From Segatella copri (lineage in GTDB: Bacteria > Bacteroidota > Bacteroidia > Bacteroidales > Bacteroidaceae): DNA of 46,900 bases. The stretch is taken from the NCBI RefSeq assembly GCF_009494395.1, contig NZ_VZCB01000003.1:1-46900 (forward strand). Direction: 5' to 3'. Below, in pieces: positions 5,667-14,192 of this stretch (positions within the stretch are counted from its first letter, which is position 1; each line of letters begins with the position of its first letter). The translations under genes were made by a program, and so were the position numbers. Below the pieces are notes generated by a model that was not told the DNA's origin, did no database searches, and was given only the letters and a program-made list of their open reading frames with translations.

Positions 5667-7958
5667 TCAGAACACGAATCCTGCATTGATATAGAATCCT
5701 ACATTCTTGCCCAGGTTGGAATAATTGGCCTGAATGCTTACCGGACCCAGGACAAAATCATAGGAAGCCCTCAAGGTTCCTCCCCACAAATCATCACCGA
5801 TGAGAAGATGGGAAAACTTGTGAGCTTCCTTGCCATACTCTCCCAGAGCGGTAAGATAGAACTTGCCTTTCACCCGATAGCGGAAACCGAGTTGAGCAGT
5901 CACCACATTGCATTCCAGCAGATGAACATGCTGTACGCTTTCCCAGGCCATCTGCCATGGCAGATAGTAACCGTCAGCTACTCCACCTGCATAATTCTGA
6001 TAAATGGCAGGAATCGAACTGCCAAACACAAAACGGCTCTTCAACTTAGGAAGCAGATACAACCGGGAATTCAAACGCAGGGCACTTTCGGCACGGAAAG
6101 CTGCCTCACCAAATGGATTACCATCGGCATACTGCAAGCCGTCATCCGTATGCAGAACGCCCTGCACCTGTATACGGCTTCCACGGGTCGGGAAATAACG
6201 TCGGTCATAGGTATCCATCACTACAGAAGCAAAGTAGTTCAGGAAATGATCTGACGAACGTGACTGGATACTTCCATCCCGCATGAACATATCAGAATGA
6301 TAATGGTAATAATCGAACTGCACACCCGATTTCAATCGGAAGTTGCCGATATCACGTGTATAGAATCCTGCCAGGGAATGCGAAAGGAACTCTAACGCAT
6401 CCAGCTTATGCTTGCCTCCATAAAGGTCGAAATCATAATGAGCCAACCGGTAGGAGAAGCCCATTTTCGCTCCGAAAAGATTGCCGTATGCATATTTCAT
6501 CTCCAGAAAAGGATTACGGGAGATTCGTCCAGTCAAGGCATAATGATGACGGGTAGAGAACTGCTGGTTGTTGGAAATCTGAGCAATGACGGTAGCCAGA
6601 TCCTGCGTGTCAAATCGTGCACCCACACTGATTCTTCTGGACTCGTTGGGTTCCAGCATGAATACCAGTTCATAGGGTTCATCATTCGATAGTCTGTATT
6701 CCACGCGCGAAAAGATATTCAGTCCCCGGAGCATGGCGAGAGTAGCATCTATCTCCTCCGGACTGACTTCCGAATCATCCCTTAAAGCGATTTTCTTCCT
6801 AATCCACGCTTCTTCCTCACCACCGATGCCCTCTATCCGGATGCTTCCTATGTGGTAGGCTTCTGTATGCGATGGTTTCTGTAGCCTGCCGTGTTTCCAG
6901 TCTTGCCATGTATCATTCTGCATGATGGAATCAGGAACATCGGCATAGATATACTTCTTCAAATCCATCAGTTCACCCCACTTCTGTCGGGCAGCCTGTT
7001 CGCCCCTCTGTATCATCGTATCAATGGCTTCCGGCTGGAAACTGGCTGCCGAGAACCCCTTCAGAGAAGGATTGATATAAAGATCGGCTTCCGCCATATT
7101 CTTCCGGTATTTAGTCTGCCCCATCATACCAATGAGCTGTTCTACAACAGCAGAAGGCGATTTCAGCTCCTCCTTCTTCTTCCACCCGGTACTCAAATCC
7201 ACGCAGATAATCACATCCGCTCCCATTTCCTTTGCCACATCAACTGGCAGATTGTTCAAGGCGCCGCCATCCACCAGCATCTTCCCTTTCCATTCTACCG
7301 GAGCAAACACGCCCGGTATTGACATGCTGGCACGCATCGCCATAGGCAAAGAACCCGACGAAAACACCACTTCCTTTCCGTCCACCAAATCTACTGCCAC
7401 GCAACGGAAAGGGATAGGCAGGTTGGAGAAATCATCTACCTGATGATAACCCACCGTGAGTTTAGAGAAAAGGTTAAAGATGTTCTGTCCCTTCACATAA
7501 CCTGTTGGCAACGAAACCTTCCTTTCCTTGGAAAGAGGAATATGAACGATATATTTCTCTCGTTCCTCTTTAGAAAGGAATGTCTCTGATTCCCTTTTCA
7601 CCTGATCGCTCAGCAGGAAAAGCCAGTCCTGGTTGCGGTAAAGACTGTCGATATCCGCAGCATCATAGCCGATGGCATAGAGTCCACCCACGATGGCACC
7701 GATACTGGTTCCGGCAATATAATCTACAGGAATATCAGCCTCTTCCAGCACCTTGAGCACACCCACTTCGGCAGCACCCTTGGCGCCACCTCCACCCAAA
7801 ACGAGTCCCACCTTCTTGCGGGAGTGCTGGGATTGCGGAGATTGCATAGGTTGCAAAGCTTGCGGATATTGCAAAGCTTGCTGGGCTTGCATAGGTGTAT
7901 GCCACAAGAAGCCGAGCAAGAACAACAAACATAATATCATTCTTTGACGTACCATCAT
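5667..7958 (-). CDS. Patatin-like phospholipase with C-terminal outer membrane beta-barrel
   Basis: 763 residues from the ATG at 7956-7958. The frame reads open to 8081, but the promoter TATCTTTG at 7992-7999 lies inside that extension, so the later start is right. Signal peptide MILCLLFLLGFLWHTPMQAQ, then a Gln/Pro/Ala-rich linker. The patatin domain has the oxyanion loop GGGGAKG (55-61), nucleophile Ser85 in GTSIG and the dyad Asp230 in LVDGGALNN. A POTRA-like segment (HIGSIRIEGIGGEEE) follows, then a beta-barrel ending FYINAGFVF, with C-terminal Phe. This is the layout of PlpD-type (type Vd) autotransported lipases, with the esterase delivered through its own barrel. Annotated relatives in Bacteroidota are common; substrate is unknown. 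Confidence 0.92.
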   Translation of the reverse strand: MMVRQRMILCLLFLLGFLWHTPMQAQQALQYPQALQPMQSPQSQHSRKKVGLVLGGGGAKGAAEVGVLKVLEEADIPVDYIAGTSIGAIVGGLYAIGYDAADIDSLYRNQDWLFLLSDQVKRESETFLSKEEREKYIVHIPLSKERKVSLPTGYVKGQNIFNLFSKLTVGYHQVDDFSNLPIPFRCVAVDLVDGKEVVFSSGSLPMAMRASMSIPGVFAPVEWKGKMLVDGGALNNLPVDVAKEMGADVIICVDLSTGWKKKEELKSPSAVVEQLIGMMGQTKYRKNMAEADLYINPSLKGFSAASFQPEAIDTMIQRGEQAARQKWGELMDLKKYIYADVPDSIMQNDTWQDWKHGRLQKPSHTEAYHIGSIRIEGIGGEEEAWIRKKIALRDDSEVSPEEIDATLAMLRGLNIFSRVEYRLSNDEPYELVFMLEPNESRRISVGARFDTQDLATVIAQISNNQQFSTRHHYALTGRISRNPFLEMKYAYGNLFGAKMGFSYRLAHYDFDLYGGKHKLDALEFLSHSLAGFYTRDIGNFRLKSGVQFDYYHYHSDMFMRDGSIQSRSSDHFLNYFASVVMDTYDRRYFPTRGSRIQVQGVLHTDDGLQYADGNPFGEAAFRAESALRLNSRLYLLPKLKSRFVFGSSIPAIYQNYAGGVADGYYLPWQMAWESVQHVHLLECNVVTAQLGFRYRVKGKFYLTALGEYGKEAHKFSHLLIGDDLWGGTLRASYDFVLGPVSIQANYSNLGKNVGFYINAGFVF

Positions 7959-7991
7959 ATTGCTCAGGGTTTTAATGAATAACTGACACGG

Positions 7992-8022
7992 CAAAGATAC
8001 GAAGAAAGAATGGTACTCGCAA
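7992..8022 (-). promoter_or_regulatory. Promoter for the patatin-like gene
   Basis: Minus-strand TATCTTTG at 7992-7999, with CTTG (TTG at 8020-8022) 20 bases upstream; 33 bases to the chosen start. Confidence 0.65.
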
Positions 8023-8060
8023 GTAAAACTACGATAAAATTGAAAATCCCCCATTTTTTC

Positions 8061-8091
8061 TTGCGAAATCAAAATATTCATCGTATCTTTG
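8061..8091 (+). promoter_or_regulatory. Promoter for the AAA-ATPase/nuclease-like gene
   Basis: TTG at 8061-8063, 20 bases, TATCTTTG at 8084-8091. Downstream is a tandem repeat of GAATCTGTAGAAA (about 8100-8125) in the leader, then AGGAG before the ATG at 8171. Confidence 0.65.
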
Positions 8092-8170
8092 CAGAAAGAA
8101 TCTGTAGAAAGAATCTGTAGAAAGGTAGATAGCTCACAAAAGCTATCCTGAAAACATAGGAGATAAGATT

Positions 8171-9757
8171 ATGACAGAAATGAACGATAGAAGATTGCCA
8201 GTAGGTATCCAGTCTTTTGAAAAAATCAGAAAGGGTGGATACCTATATGTTGACAAGACAGATATCATCTGGCAACTTGCCAACAGAAATAAAACATATA
8301 ATTACCTGAGCCGCCCACGCCGCTTTGGTAAGTCGGTTCTCGTGGATACACTCCAGGCTTACTTCGAGGGGAAAAAGGAACTCTTCAAAGGATTGAAAGT
8401 GATGGAGTTGGAAAAAGAATGGACCTGCTATCCCGTCATTCGACTCGACATGAGTTGCGGAGGTGCTACACCAGAAGAACTCAACTCCTATCTCGATGAC
8501 GCCTTCTATAAACTTGAACAGAAGTATGAGGTAGCCGTGCGCCCAGAGGCATCCCTTGCCGTACGCTTCCAGAACATCATCGAAACAATATTCCAGAAGA
8601 CCGGAAAACAGGTGGTTATCCTCATCGATGAGTATGATTCTCCATTGCAACATTCCTGGAAGACTCCTCAGCATGATGCCTGCACAGCCATCTATAAATC
8701 CGTATTTGCCGTCTTGAAAAAAGAGGACGAACACGAGCGCTTCGTCTTCATCACAGGCATTACCAAGTTCACACAAATCTCCCTTTTCTCCGTGCTTAAC
8801 AATCTGAGCAACATCAGTTTTGATGCACCCTACGCCACTATCTGCGGCATTTCGAAACAGGAAGCTGCCGACAACTTCATGCCTGAGATTGAAGCGATGG
8901 GAGAAGAAAACGGATGGACTCCTGAGGAGACGCTGAAGCAGCTCACGGCCTATTACGACGGATATCATTTCTGCCGCAGAAATATGGTGGATATTTTCAA
9001 TCCGTTCAGCCTCATCAATGCCCTGGATGATAGGGAATTGAGAAATTACTGGGCTTCATCTGGCGCCACTTCCCTATTGCCAAAGTTCGTGGATGACATG
9101 GAGATGAAGATGGAATATTTTGACCATTGCTTCATCGAGCGCGACACCCTGGAAACATCGGATGTGGTGAATGGTGGAGCCGAACTCTTCCTCTATCAGT
9201 CGGGTTATCTCACCATCAAGGGTTACGATGATGGCGTTTACATCCTGGGCTTCCCTAACTTTGAAGTTCGCAAGGCATTATACAGCGTAGTGGTTCCAGC
9301 CTTGACCATGAAGTCGAATTCGGAAGTGGTTTCTGCGCAGAGCTTCCTCAGAAAAATGATGCAGGACGGCAACACCGCAGAAGCCAAGAAGGCATTGAAG
9401 GCACTTATTGCCGATGTTCCATACAGTAACAAGAAGATGGCTAGCATGGATATGGAGGAGCGTTACCGACTGATAATGAGCACGATATTCAGGGCCTTGG
9501 GCTTTAGGGTGGAAGTAGAGAGAATGCTGGCCACTGGCAGAATAGACATGATTGTGGAGGTTCCGTCCATCATCTACGTCCTGGAACTGAAGCTATCTAA
9601 CAATGGCGGCATTTCTGCAGCCGTGAACCAGATGAAGGAAAAGAGCTACACCGAGCCATTCAAGGCCGACAAGCGCAAGGTTATCGCCCTGGCAGTGGAA
9701 CTCGATAAAAAGGGCAAGGGATTGATAGATTGGAAAGAAGTGGATGAGTCTTTGTAA
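8171..9757 (+). CDS. AAA-ATPase-like protein with C-terminal PD-(D/E)XK domain (DUF1703 type)
   Basis: 528 residues. The first domain starts LPVGIQSFEKIRKGGYLYVDKT and has the P-loop-like SRPRRFGKSVL (about 47-57) and a Walker B region VVILIDEYDSPL (about 153-164). The C-terminus has GRIDMIVEV followed by IYVLELKLS, the D...ELK signature of PD-(D/E)XK nuclease folds. This is the pairing called AAA-ATPase_like plus PDDEXK_9, present in tens to hundreds of copies in some Bacteroidales genomes. Cellular role unknown; a mobile or defence-related function has been suggested only by its spread. It has its own promoter and a strong terminator, so it is a monocistronic insert-like unit. A second ATG at codon 4 is an alternative start. 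Confidence 0.93.
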   Translation: MTEMNDRRLPVGIQSFEKIRKGGYLYVDKTDIIWQLANRNKTYNYLSRPRRFGKSVLVDTLQAYFEGKKELFKGLKVMELEKEWTCYPVIRLDMSCGGATPEELNSYLDDAFYKLEQKYEVAVRPEASLAVRFQNIIETIFQKTGKQVVILIDEYDSPLQHSWKTPQHDACTAIYKSVFAVLKKEDEHERFVFITGITKFTQISLFSVLNNLSNISFDAPYATICGISKQEAADNFMPEIEAMGEENGWTPEETLKQLTAYYDGYHFCRRNMVDIFNPFSLINALDDRELRNYWASSGATSLLPKFVDDMEMKMEYFDHCFIERDTLETSDVVNGGAELFLYQSGYLTIKGYDDGVYILGFPNFEVRKALYSVVVPALTMKSNSEVVSAQSFLRKMMQDGNTAEAKKALKALIADVPYSNKKMASMDMEERYRLIMSTIFRALGFRVEVERMLATGRIDMIVEVPSIIYVLELKLSNNGGISAAVNQMKEKSYTEPFKADKRKVIALAVELDKKGKGLIDWKEVDESL

Positions 9758-9778
9758 AATACAACTCCAAACAAACAT

Positions 9779-9835
9779 CCCGCCAGATGTCCTACCGGAT
9801 TCAAAATCCGTTGGGACACCTGGCGGGTTCTTTTG
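9779..9835 (+). terminator. Strong intrinsic terminator after the AAA-ATPase-like gene
   Basis: CCCGCCAG at 9779-9786 pairs with CTGGCGGG ending at 9827, with further pairing TGTCC/GGGACA inside, followed by TTCTTTTGTTT. It sits between convergent genes. Confidence 0.85.
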
Positions 9836-9848
9836 TTTATCATAAAGA

Positions 9849-10196
9849 CTAATGATACTCCTTTCTTTCTATCCTCCTGGCCCGCATGTTCAGCTTACGA
9901 GGATCTTGGCGCATATCCCAGAGATCCACAATTCTAACAAGATTTGAATCTTCATCATAGAAATAGATAATCTTGAAGTTCTTCATGATGATAGCACCAC
10001 GATACTTTTGCCATTTCTGCAATTCAGGAACAAAAGGATAGCCAGTAGGCATCATTTCCAAGCGATGCCTAATTTTCTCATACTCAGCATTCCAATTCTT
10101 CACCGTTTTCCTTCCAAATTCAGAGAATGCATATGCCACACACTTTTGAAATTCTACAAGAAAAAGCCTTTCAACTTTAATTTCCACTATTTCCAT
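9849..10196 (-). CDS. RelE/ParE-family toxin, module 1
   Basis: 115 residues. The RelE/ParE beta-sheet pattern is seen in FGRKTVKNWNAEYEK, RGAIIMKNFKIIYFYDEDS and the family-typical ending IVDLWDMRQDPRKL. Toxins of this fold are ribosome-dependent RNases (RelE) or gyrase inhibitors (ParE); the sequence alone does not decide which. It overlaps the antitoxin gene upstream by ten bases, the normal antitoxin-first arrangement. It is related (roughly one third identical by eye) to the toxin of the second module at 10488-10811. Confidence 0.85.
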   Translation of the reverse strand: MEIVEIKVERLFLVEFQKCVAYAFSEFGRKTVKNWNAEYEKIRHRLEMMPTGYPFVPELQKWQKYRGAIIMKNFKIIYFYDEDSNLVRIVDLWDMRQDPRKLNMRARRIERKEYH

Positions 10197-10459
10197 CCCG
10201 GTATTGCCTTTCGCATCTGCGCTTCAAATTCATCTATGGAAATCCAATGGTCTGGATCATCCAAGTATTTCTCAACCTCTGCGCAATGCTCCATCACCTG
10301 CTCCAATGAGCGCCCCATAGGATAGGAATCGGTGTCGTAAGCCTCATCCCATGATACTGATGATGCAGATGATGCTACCGAACGATAAGCAGGCGATGGC
10401 TCGCAGACCTTATCCCCTGCAATCTTCGATTCCTCGATATGATATTTCTTTTCCTCCAT
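10187..10459 (-). CDS. Antitoxin, module 1
   Basis: 90 residues directly upstream of and overlapping the toxin at 9849-10196. The first 25 residues (MEEKKYHIEESKIAGDKV, then CEPSPAY) are identical to those of the antitoxin at 10799-11086. The remainder differs and ends in an acidic helix, DDPDHWISIDEFEAQMRKAIPGW, which should embrace the toxin. No ribbon-helix-helix or HTH motif is evident, so the autorepression mode is unclear. It lies 28 bases behind the second module and is likely on the same transcript. Confidence 0.75.
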   Translation of the reverse strand: MEEKKYHIEESKIAGDKVCEPSPAYRSVASSASSVSWDEAYDTDSYPMGRSLEQVMEHCAEVEKYLDDPDHWISIDEFEAQMRKAIPGWK

Positions 10460-10463
10460 AATT
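10385..10463. repeat. Duplicated antitoxin 5' segment, copy 1
   Basis: About 79 bases covering the first 25 codons and start context match 11012-11090 with two differences. The rest of the genes have diverged, so the 5' part is either under strong selection or recently converted. Confidence 0.75.
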
Positions 10464-10487
10464 CATTCTTTTTTAAGTTCTACATAA

Positions 10488-10811
10488 TCATTTATATTTT
10501 GAGACTGAGAACCTTTTTGGATTCTGTCTCATATCCCAAATGTCAACAATATGCACCACATCCAAGGATTCATCATAATAATAAACCAACTTGAAATTAC
10601 GCATAAAATTAGCACCCCGAAGCAAATAACTAAACTTTGGAGCACCAAGAAAAGGGGGTTTACCTTCAGGATATTTTTTCAGGAAGTTCTGAATTTTCAT
10701 CAGTTCTTCTTTCCACTTTCGAGCAGTTTTCTTACCAAAATTCTCATAAGCATCGATAATATACTGGCGTTCCTTTTCTTCATACAGCTTGTGGACAACT
10801 ATCTCAGCCAT
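10488..10811 (-). CDS. RelE/ParE-family toxin, module 2
   Basis: 107 residues, with FGKKTARKWKEELMKI, LRGANFMRNFKLVYYYDES and IVDIWDMRQNPKRF in the same order as in the toxin at 9849-10196. It overlaps its antitoxin by 13 bases. The paralogy and tandem placement show a module duplication. Confidence 0.85.
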   Translation of the reverse strand: MAEIVVHKLYEEKERQYIIDAYENFGKKTARKWKEELMKIQNFLKKYPEGKPPFLGAPKFSYLLRGANFMRNFKLVYYYDESLDVVHIVDIWDMRQNPKRFSVSKYK

Positions 10812-11086
10812 GGGAATTCCTCATATAAACGTTCATTAAAGGCATCAACAGATTCCCATTTAGAAGGATCATCCTTAATGGTTTCACAATAATCGATACT
10901 ATCCATAAGCCCTTCATAGCTAAAATGATTTTTAAGAACAGGAATTTCATCTTTCTGCTCTATCCCAGAATCAATCACGTGATGAGATACAGACTCTGAT
11001 GTAACAGATGCATAAGCAGGCGATGGCTCACAGACCTTATCCCCTGCAATCTTGGATTCCTCGATATGATATTTCTTTTCCTCCAT
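10799..11086 (-). CDS. Antitoxin, module 2
   Basis: 95 residues; N-terminal 25 residues identical to the module 1 antitoxin, then a different middle (SVSHHVIDSGIEQKDE) and a C-terminal helix (DDPSKWESVDAFNERLYEEF) with the same general pattern DDP..W.S.D.F. The shared pattern suggests the same fold with diverged toxin specificity. First gene of the four-gene run; promoter at 11133-11163. Confidence 0.75.
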   Translation of the reverse strand: MEEKKYHIEESKIAGDKVCEPSPAYASVTSESVSHHVIDSGIEQKDEIPVLKNHFSYEGLMDSIDYCETIKDDPSKWESVDAFNERLYEEFPWLR

Positions 11087-11090
11087 AATT
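11012..11090. repeat. Duplicated antitoxin 5' segment, copy 2
   Basis: Partner of 10385-10463; two base differences in about 79. Confidence 0.75.
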
Positions 11091-11132
11091 CCTTCGCTTT
11101 TAAAGTTCCACGTTTTTTATGTAAAGATGATG

Positions 11133-11163
11133 CAAAGTTACAAAGAAAGATTGGAAACCGCAA
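11133..11163 (-). promoter_or_regulatory. Promoter of the tandem toxin-antitoxin operon
   Basis: Minus-strand TAACTTTG at 11133-11140 and TTG at 11161-11163, spacing 20. Confidence 0.6.
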
Positions 11164-11262
11164 GAAAATCTGAAAGAAAATGGCATAGAACGCTGAAATC
11201 AATGTACAGATGGAAGGAGATAACAAGATGGTAAAAGAGAAGCAAGAGGTGGTCCACAAAGC

Positions 11263-11314
11263 AAGAAGGCAATCTCAAGTGAACTTAATCACTTTTGATT
11301 GCCTTCTTTTTTTT
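11263..11314. terminator. Intrinsic terminator downstream of the mannose-1-phosphate guanylyltransferase gene
   Basis: AAGAAGGCAATC at 11263-11274 pairs perfectly with GATTGCCTTCTT at 11297-11308, with additional AAGTG/CACTT pairing inside. The better T-run is on the plus strand (to 11314), but the gene that ends nearby (11344) is on the minus strand, where the tail is only moderately U-rich. Bidirectional use is possible. Confidence 0.7.
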
Positions 11315-11343
11315 ATCATTAATCGTAAAGTAATATTCTGATT

Positions 11344-12414
11344 CTATTTTTCGCTTCCTGAGAAAATCTTGATGCGCTGTTCCTCAGAGAGCTTGCAGAT
11401 AAGAAGCGTACCGTCTTCCTCGGCTACGATATAGCCGTCGAGTCCCTGGATAACCACCTTCTTCTCGTTCATCGTATGGATGATGTTGTTCTTTGATTCT
11501 ATCATCTCGATGTTTTTGCCAATCAGGGCATTGCCGTTGAGGTCCTTGCGGCTCTGAGCCAGCAGACTGCCCCATGTGCCCAAATCACTCCAACCGAAAT
11601 CGGCTGGCATCACGAAGATCTCCTCTGCCTTCTCCATGATGGCATAGTCTACCGAGATACTCTCACATTCAGGATAACGGAGATCTATCTCTTCCTGCTC
11701 CTTGTCGGTGCCATAGATGCTTCTCATGCTCTCGAAAATCTTGGCGATGGCAGGCTGATAAACGCGGAAAGCATTCACGATGGTGGCAGCACTCATCACG
11801 AAGATGCCCGCATTCCAGAAGAAACTCTTATCCTTGATATATTCTGTTGCCGTTGCCAGATCAGGCTTCTCTCTAAACTGGTCTACACGGAATATTTCCT
11901 TGTTTCTTGCCGAAGGAGTAGTCAAATCTGCCTGAATATAACCGTAGCCAGTCTCCGGACGGTTGGGCTTCATACCGAGCGTCACGATACTGTCGGTCTC
12001 GCTGGTAAATTTCATGGCAGAAGTAATCACTCTTCTGAACTCATTACCATTAGTAACAATATGGTCGGATGGTGTTACCACGATATTGGCATGTGCATCC
12101 TTCTCCTTGATGCGCCAGCTGATATAAGCGATGCAAGGAGCCGTATTTCTGCGGCAAGGTTCCTGAAGGATATTACTCTCCGGTATCTCTGGCAACTGCT
12201 CATGAACCAATGCTGCATATTTCTTGTTGGTGACAACCCACACGTTTTCCGGGTCACAAATACCTTCAAAACGGTCGAAGGTGAGTTGCAACAGCGTACG
12301 TCCCGTTCCTAGAACATCGATAAATTGCTTTGGCTTTTCAATGGTACTCATAGGCCAGAATCTACTGCCTACTCCACCTGCCATTATTACTAAATGATTA
12401 TTTTTATGAGCCAT
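11344..12414 (-). CDS. manC: Mannose-1-phosphate guanylyltransferase
   Basis: 356 residues. The nucleotidyltransferase signature MAGGVGSRFWPMSTIEKPKQ covers residues 11-30, with the EPCRRNTAPCIAYI segment and a VTPSDH motif of GDP-mannose pyrophosphorylases. It makes GDP-mannose from mannose-1-phosphate and GTP in the cytosol, for mannose and fucose-containing glycans. It lacks the C-terminal phosphomannose isomerase half of bifunctional ManC/AlgA proteins, which is usual in Bacteroidota. Monocistronic, with its own promoter (TACCTTTG, 12442-12449). Gene name by function; rfbM is also used. Confidence 0.93.
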   Translation of the reverse strand: MAHKNNHLVIMAGGVGSRFWPMSTIEKPKQFIDVLGTGRTLLQLTFDRFEGICDPENVWVVTNKKYAALVHEQLPEIPESNILQEPCRRNTAPCIAYISWRIKEKDAHANIVVTPSDHIVTNGNEFRRVITSAMKFTSETDSIVTLGMKPNRPETGYGYIQADLTTPSARNKEIFRVDQFREKPDLATATEYIKDKSFFWNAGIFVMSAATIVNAFRVYQPAIAKIFESMRSIYGTDKEQEEIDLRYPECESISVDYAIMEKAEEIFVMPADFGWSDLGTWGSLLAQSRKDLNGNALIGKNIEMIESKNNIIHTMNEKKVVIQGLDGYIVAEEDGTLLICKLSEEQRIKIFSGSEK

Positions 12415-12441
12415 ATTTTAAAAATATATTTTAATAATCGG

Positions 12442-12449
12442 CAAAGGTA
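12442..12449 (-). promoter_or_regulatory. -7 element of the manC promoter
   Basis: Minus-strand TACCTTTG 27 bases before the start codon; the -33 part is not evident. Confidence 0.55.
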
Positions 12450-12470
12450 CTAAAAATTATCTGTATAAAC

Positions 12471-12503
12471 GAAAAAAAAGGATGGAAAAAACTTCCATCC
12501 TTT
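12471..12503 (-). terminator. Terminator of the xylulokinase gene
   Basis: On the minus strand AAAGGATGGAA pairs with TTCCATCCTTT (12477-12487 with 12493-12503), followed by a run of T. Confidence 0.85.
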
Positions 12504-12599
12504 ATTATTTGTCATATTCTGATTGATTTCTATCAAAAAAGACTGATTTCAATCCCTAAAGACTGATTTACATGATCATGATTTTCGGCAAAAGCCCGT

Positions 12600-14087
12600 T
12601 TAGAGCTTAGCCAATTCTGCCTTCCAGTTGGCATAAGCCTCGAGATAAGCCTGGCGGTTAGCCTCATCCGGTTCGATAACAGCCAACTTCTTCAGGGTTG
12701 CAAATGCCTCATCATGGTCCTTGTAGATACCGGCACCGATACCAGCACCCTTGGCAGCACCGGCACTACCATCTGTCTCATAGAGTTCGATGGTGGCTCC
12801 ACTTACGCCAGCCAATGTATCTCTGAACAATGGGCTGAGGAACATGTTAGCCTTACCGGCGTGGATTTTCTTGATGTCCATACCCATCTGCTGCATGATT
12901 TCCATACCATAGCAGAAGCTGAATACGATACCCTCCTGAGCTGCACGTACGATGTGGGCACGGTTGTGCTTGGTGAAGCTCAAGCCACGGATGGAGCAGC
13001 CCACCTCTCTGTTCTCCAATACACGCTCAGCACCATTTCCGAATGGGATAATCTTCACGCCGTCGCTACCGATTGGCACACCGGCAGCCAGGTCATTCAT
13101 ATCAGCATAGCTGACGTCTGGAGTTACATTGCGATGAACCCAGGCATTCAGGATGCCGGTACCATTGATGCAGAGCAATACGCCGAGACGGTCGAGCTCT
13201 GTGGTATAGTTGACATGTGCGAAGGTATTCACGCGACTCTTAGGATCGTAGTTCACATCACCGAGCACACCGTAGACCACGCCAGATGTACCCGCTGTAC
13301 TTGCGATTTCACCAGGGTTGAATACGTTGAGGCTGACTGCATTGTTAGGCTGGTCGCCGGCACGGTAAGAGATAGGAGTACCCTCCTTGAGTCCGAGTTC
13401 ATCAGCAGCAGCCTTGCAGACTACGCTCTGTACAGAGAATGTAGGAGCGATGTCGGCAATCATACTCTCATCAAATCCGAAGTAATCGAACAGGAACTTG
13501 GCAGGCTTCTTGGCTGTAAAGTCCCACATCATACCCTCAGAAAGACCGCTGATGGTAGTCTTCACCTCACCGGAAAGTTTCATAGCGAGATAGTCGCCTG
13601 GGAGCATGATCTTATCAATCTTGTCGAAGAGCTCTGGCTCGTTCTCCTTCACCCACGCCAGCTTAGAGGCAGTAAAGTTGCCAGGAGAGTTGAGCAGGTT
13701 GCGCAAGCAGAGGTCTTCTCCCAGTTCATGGAAAGCCTTCTCGCCATAAGGTACGGCACGGGAGTCGCACCAGATGATAGATGGGCGCAACACCTGCTGG
13801 TTCTTGTCAACGCAAACCAATCCGTGCATCTGATAAGAGATACCGATAGCGAGGATATCCTCACCCTTGGCACCGCATTCAGTCATGATTTTCTTCAGCG
13901 CCAGCTTGGCATTATCCCACCACATCTGTGGATCCTGCTCAGCCCATCCAGCCTTCACCGCCATGATAGGCGCCTCATGGTCTGGATAAAATGCAGACGC
14001 TACAATTTCACCGTTGTCTACATCGGTAAGAGATGCCTTTACCGAACTGGAACCTACATCAAAGCCTAATAAATATCTTCTAGCCAT
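12600..14087 (-). CDS. xylB: Xylulokinase (FGGY carbohydrate kinase)
   Basis: 495 residues, the usual size for XylB. The N-terminal phosphate-binding loop LLGFDVGSSSVKASL, the sugar-site region GISYQMHGLVCVD and the ATP-side GTSGVVYGV and GNGAERVLENREVG are present. FGGY kinases phosphorylate sugars, and xylulokinases make D-xylulose 5-phosphate for the pentose phosphate pathway. The combination YQMHGLV fits xylulokinase best. No xylose isomerase or transporter adjoins, so substrate assignment rests on family likeness. Monocistronic with a strong terminator. Confidence 0.88.
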   Translation of the reverse strand: MARRYLLGFDVGSSSVKASLTDVDNGEIVASAFYPDHEAPIMAVKAGWAEQDPQMWWDNAKLALKKIMTECGAKGEDILAIGISYQMHGLVCVDKNQQVLRPSIIWCDSRAVPYGEKAFHELGEDLCLRNLLNSPGNFTASKLAWVKENEPELFDKIDKIMLPGDYLAMKLSGEVKTTISGLSEGMMWDFTAKKPAKFLFDYFGFDESMIADIAPTFSVQSVVCKAAADELGLKEGTPISYRAGDQPNNAVSLNVFNPGEIASTAGTSGVVYGVLGDVNYDPKSRVNTFAHVNYTTELDRLGVLLCINGTGILNAWVHRNVTPDVSYADMNDLAAGVPIGSDGVKIIPFGNGAERVLENREVGCSIRGLSFTKHNRAHIVRAAQEGIVFSFCYGMEIMQQMGMDIKKIHAGKANMFLSPLFRDTLAGVSGATIELYETDGSAGAAKGAGIGAGIYKDHDEAFATLKKLAVIEPDEANRQAYLEAYANWKAELAKL

Positions 14088-14192
14088 AATTAGTTCATTT
14101 TATATGTTTATTATAATTAAATTGTTCTTTCTTTATATAATACGAACCAACATGGAATTCCCCCCGAAATGAAATATATTTTTTCTTGCTAT

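Noticed and set aside
7959..8081. N-terminal extension of the patatin gene
   Set aside because: The promoter for the gene lies inside this extension, and the signal peptide begins at the later Met.
12714..14069. 451-codon plus-strand frame opposite xylulokinase
   Set aside because: Shadow of xylB; no promoter or recognisable domain.
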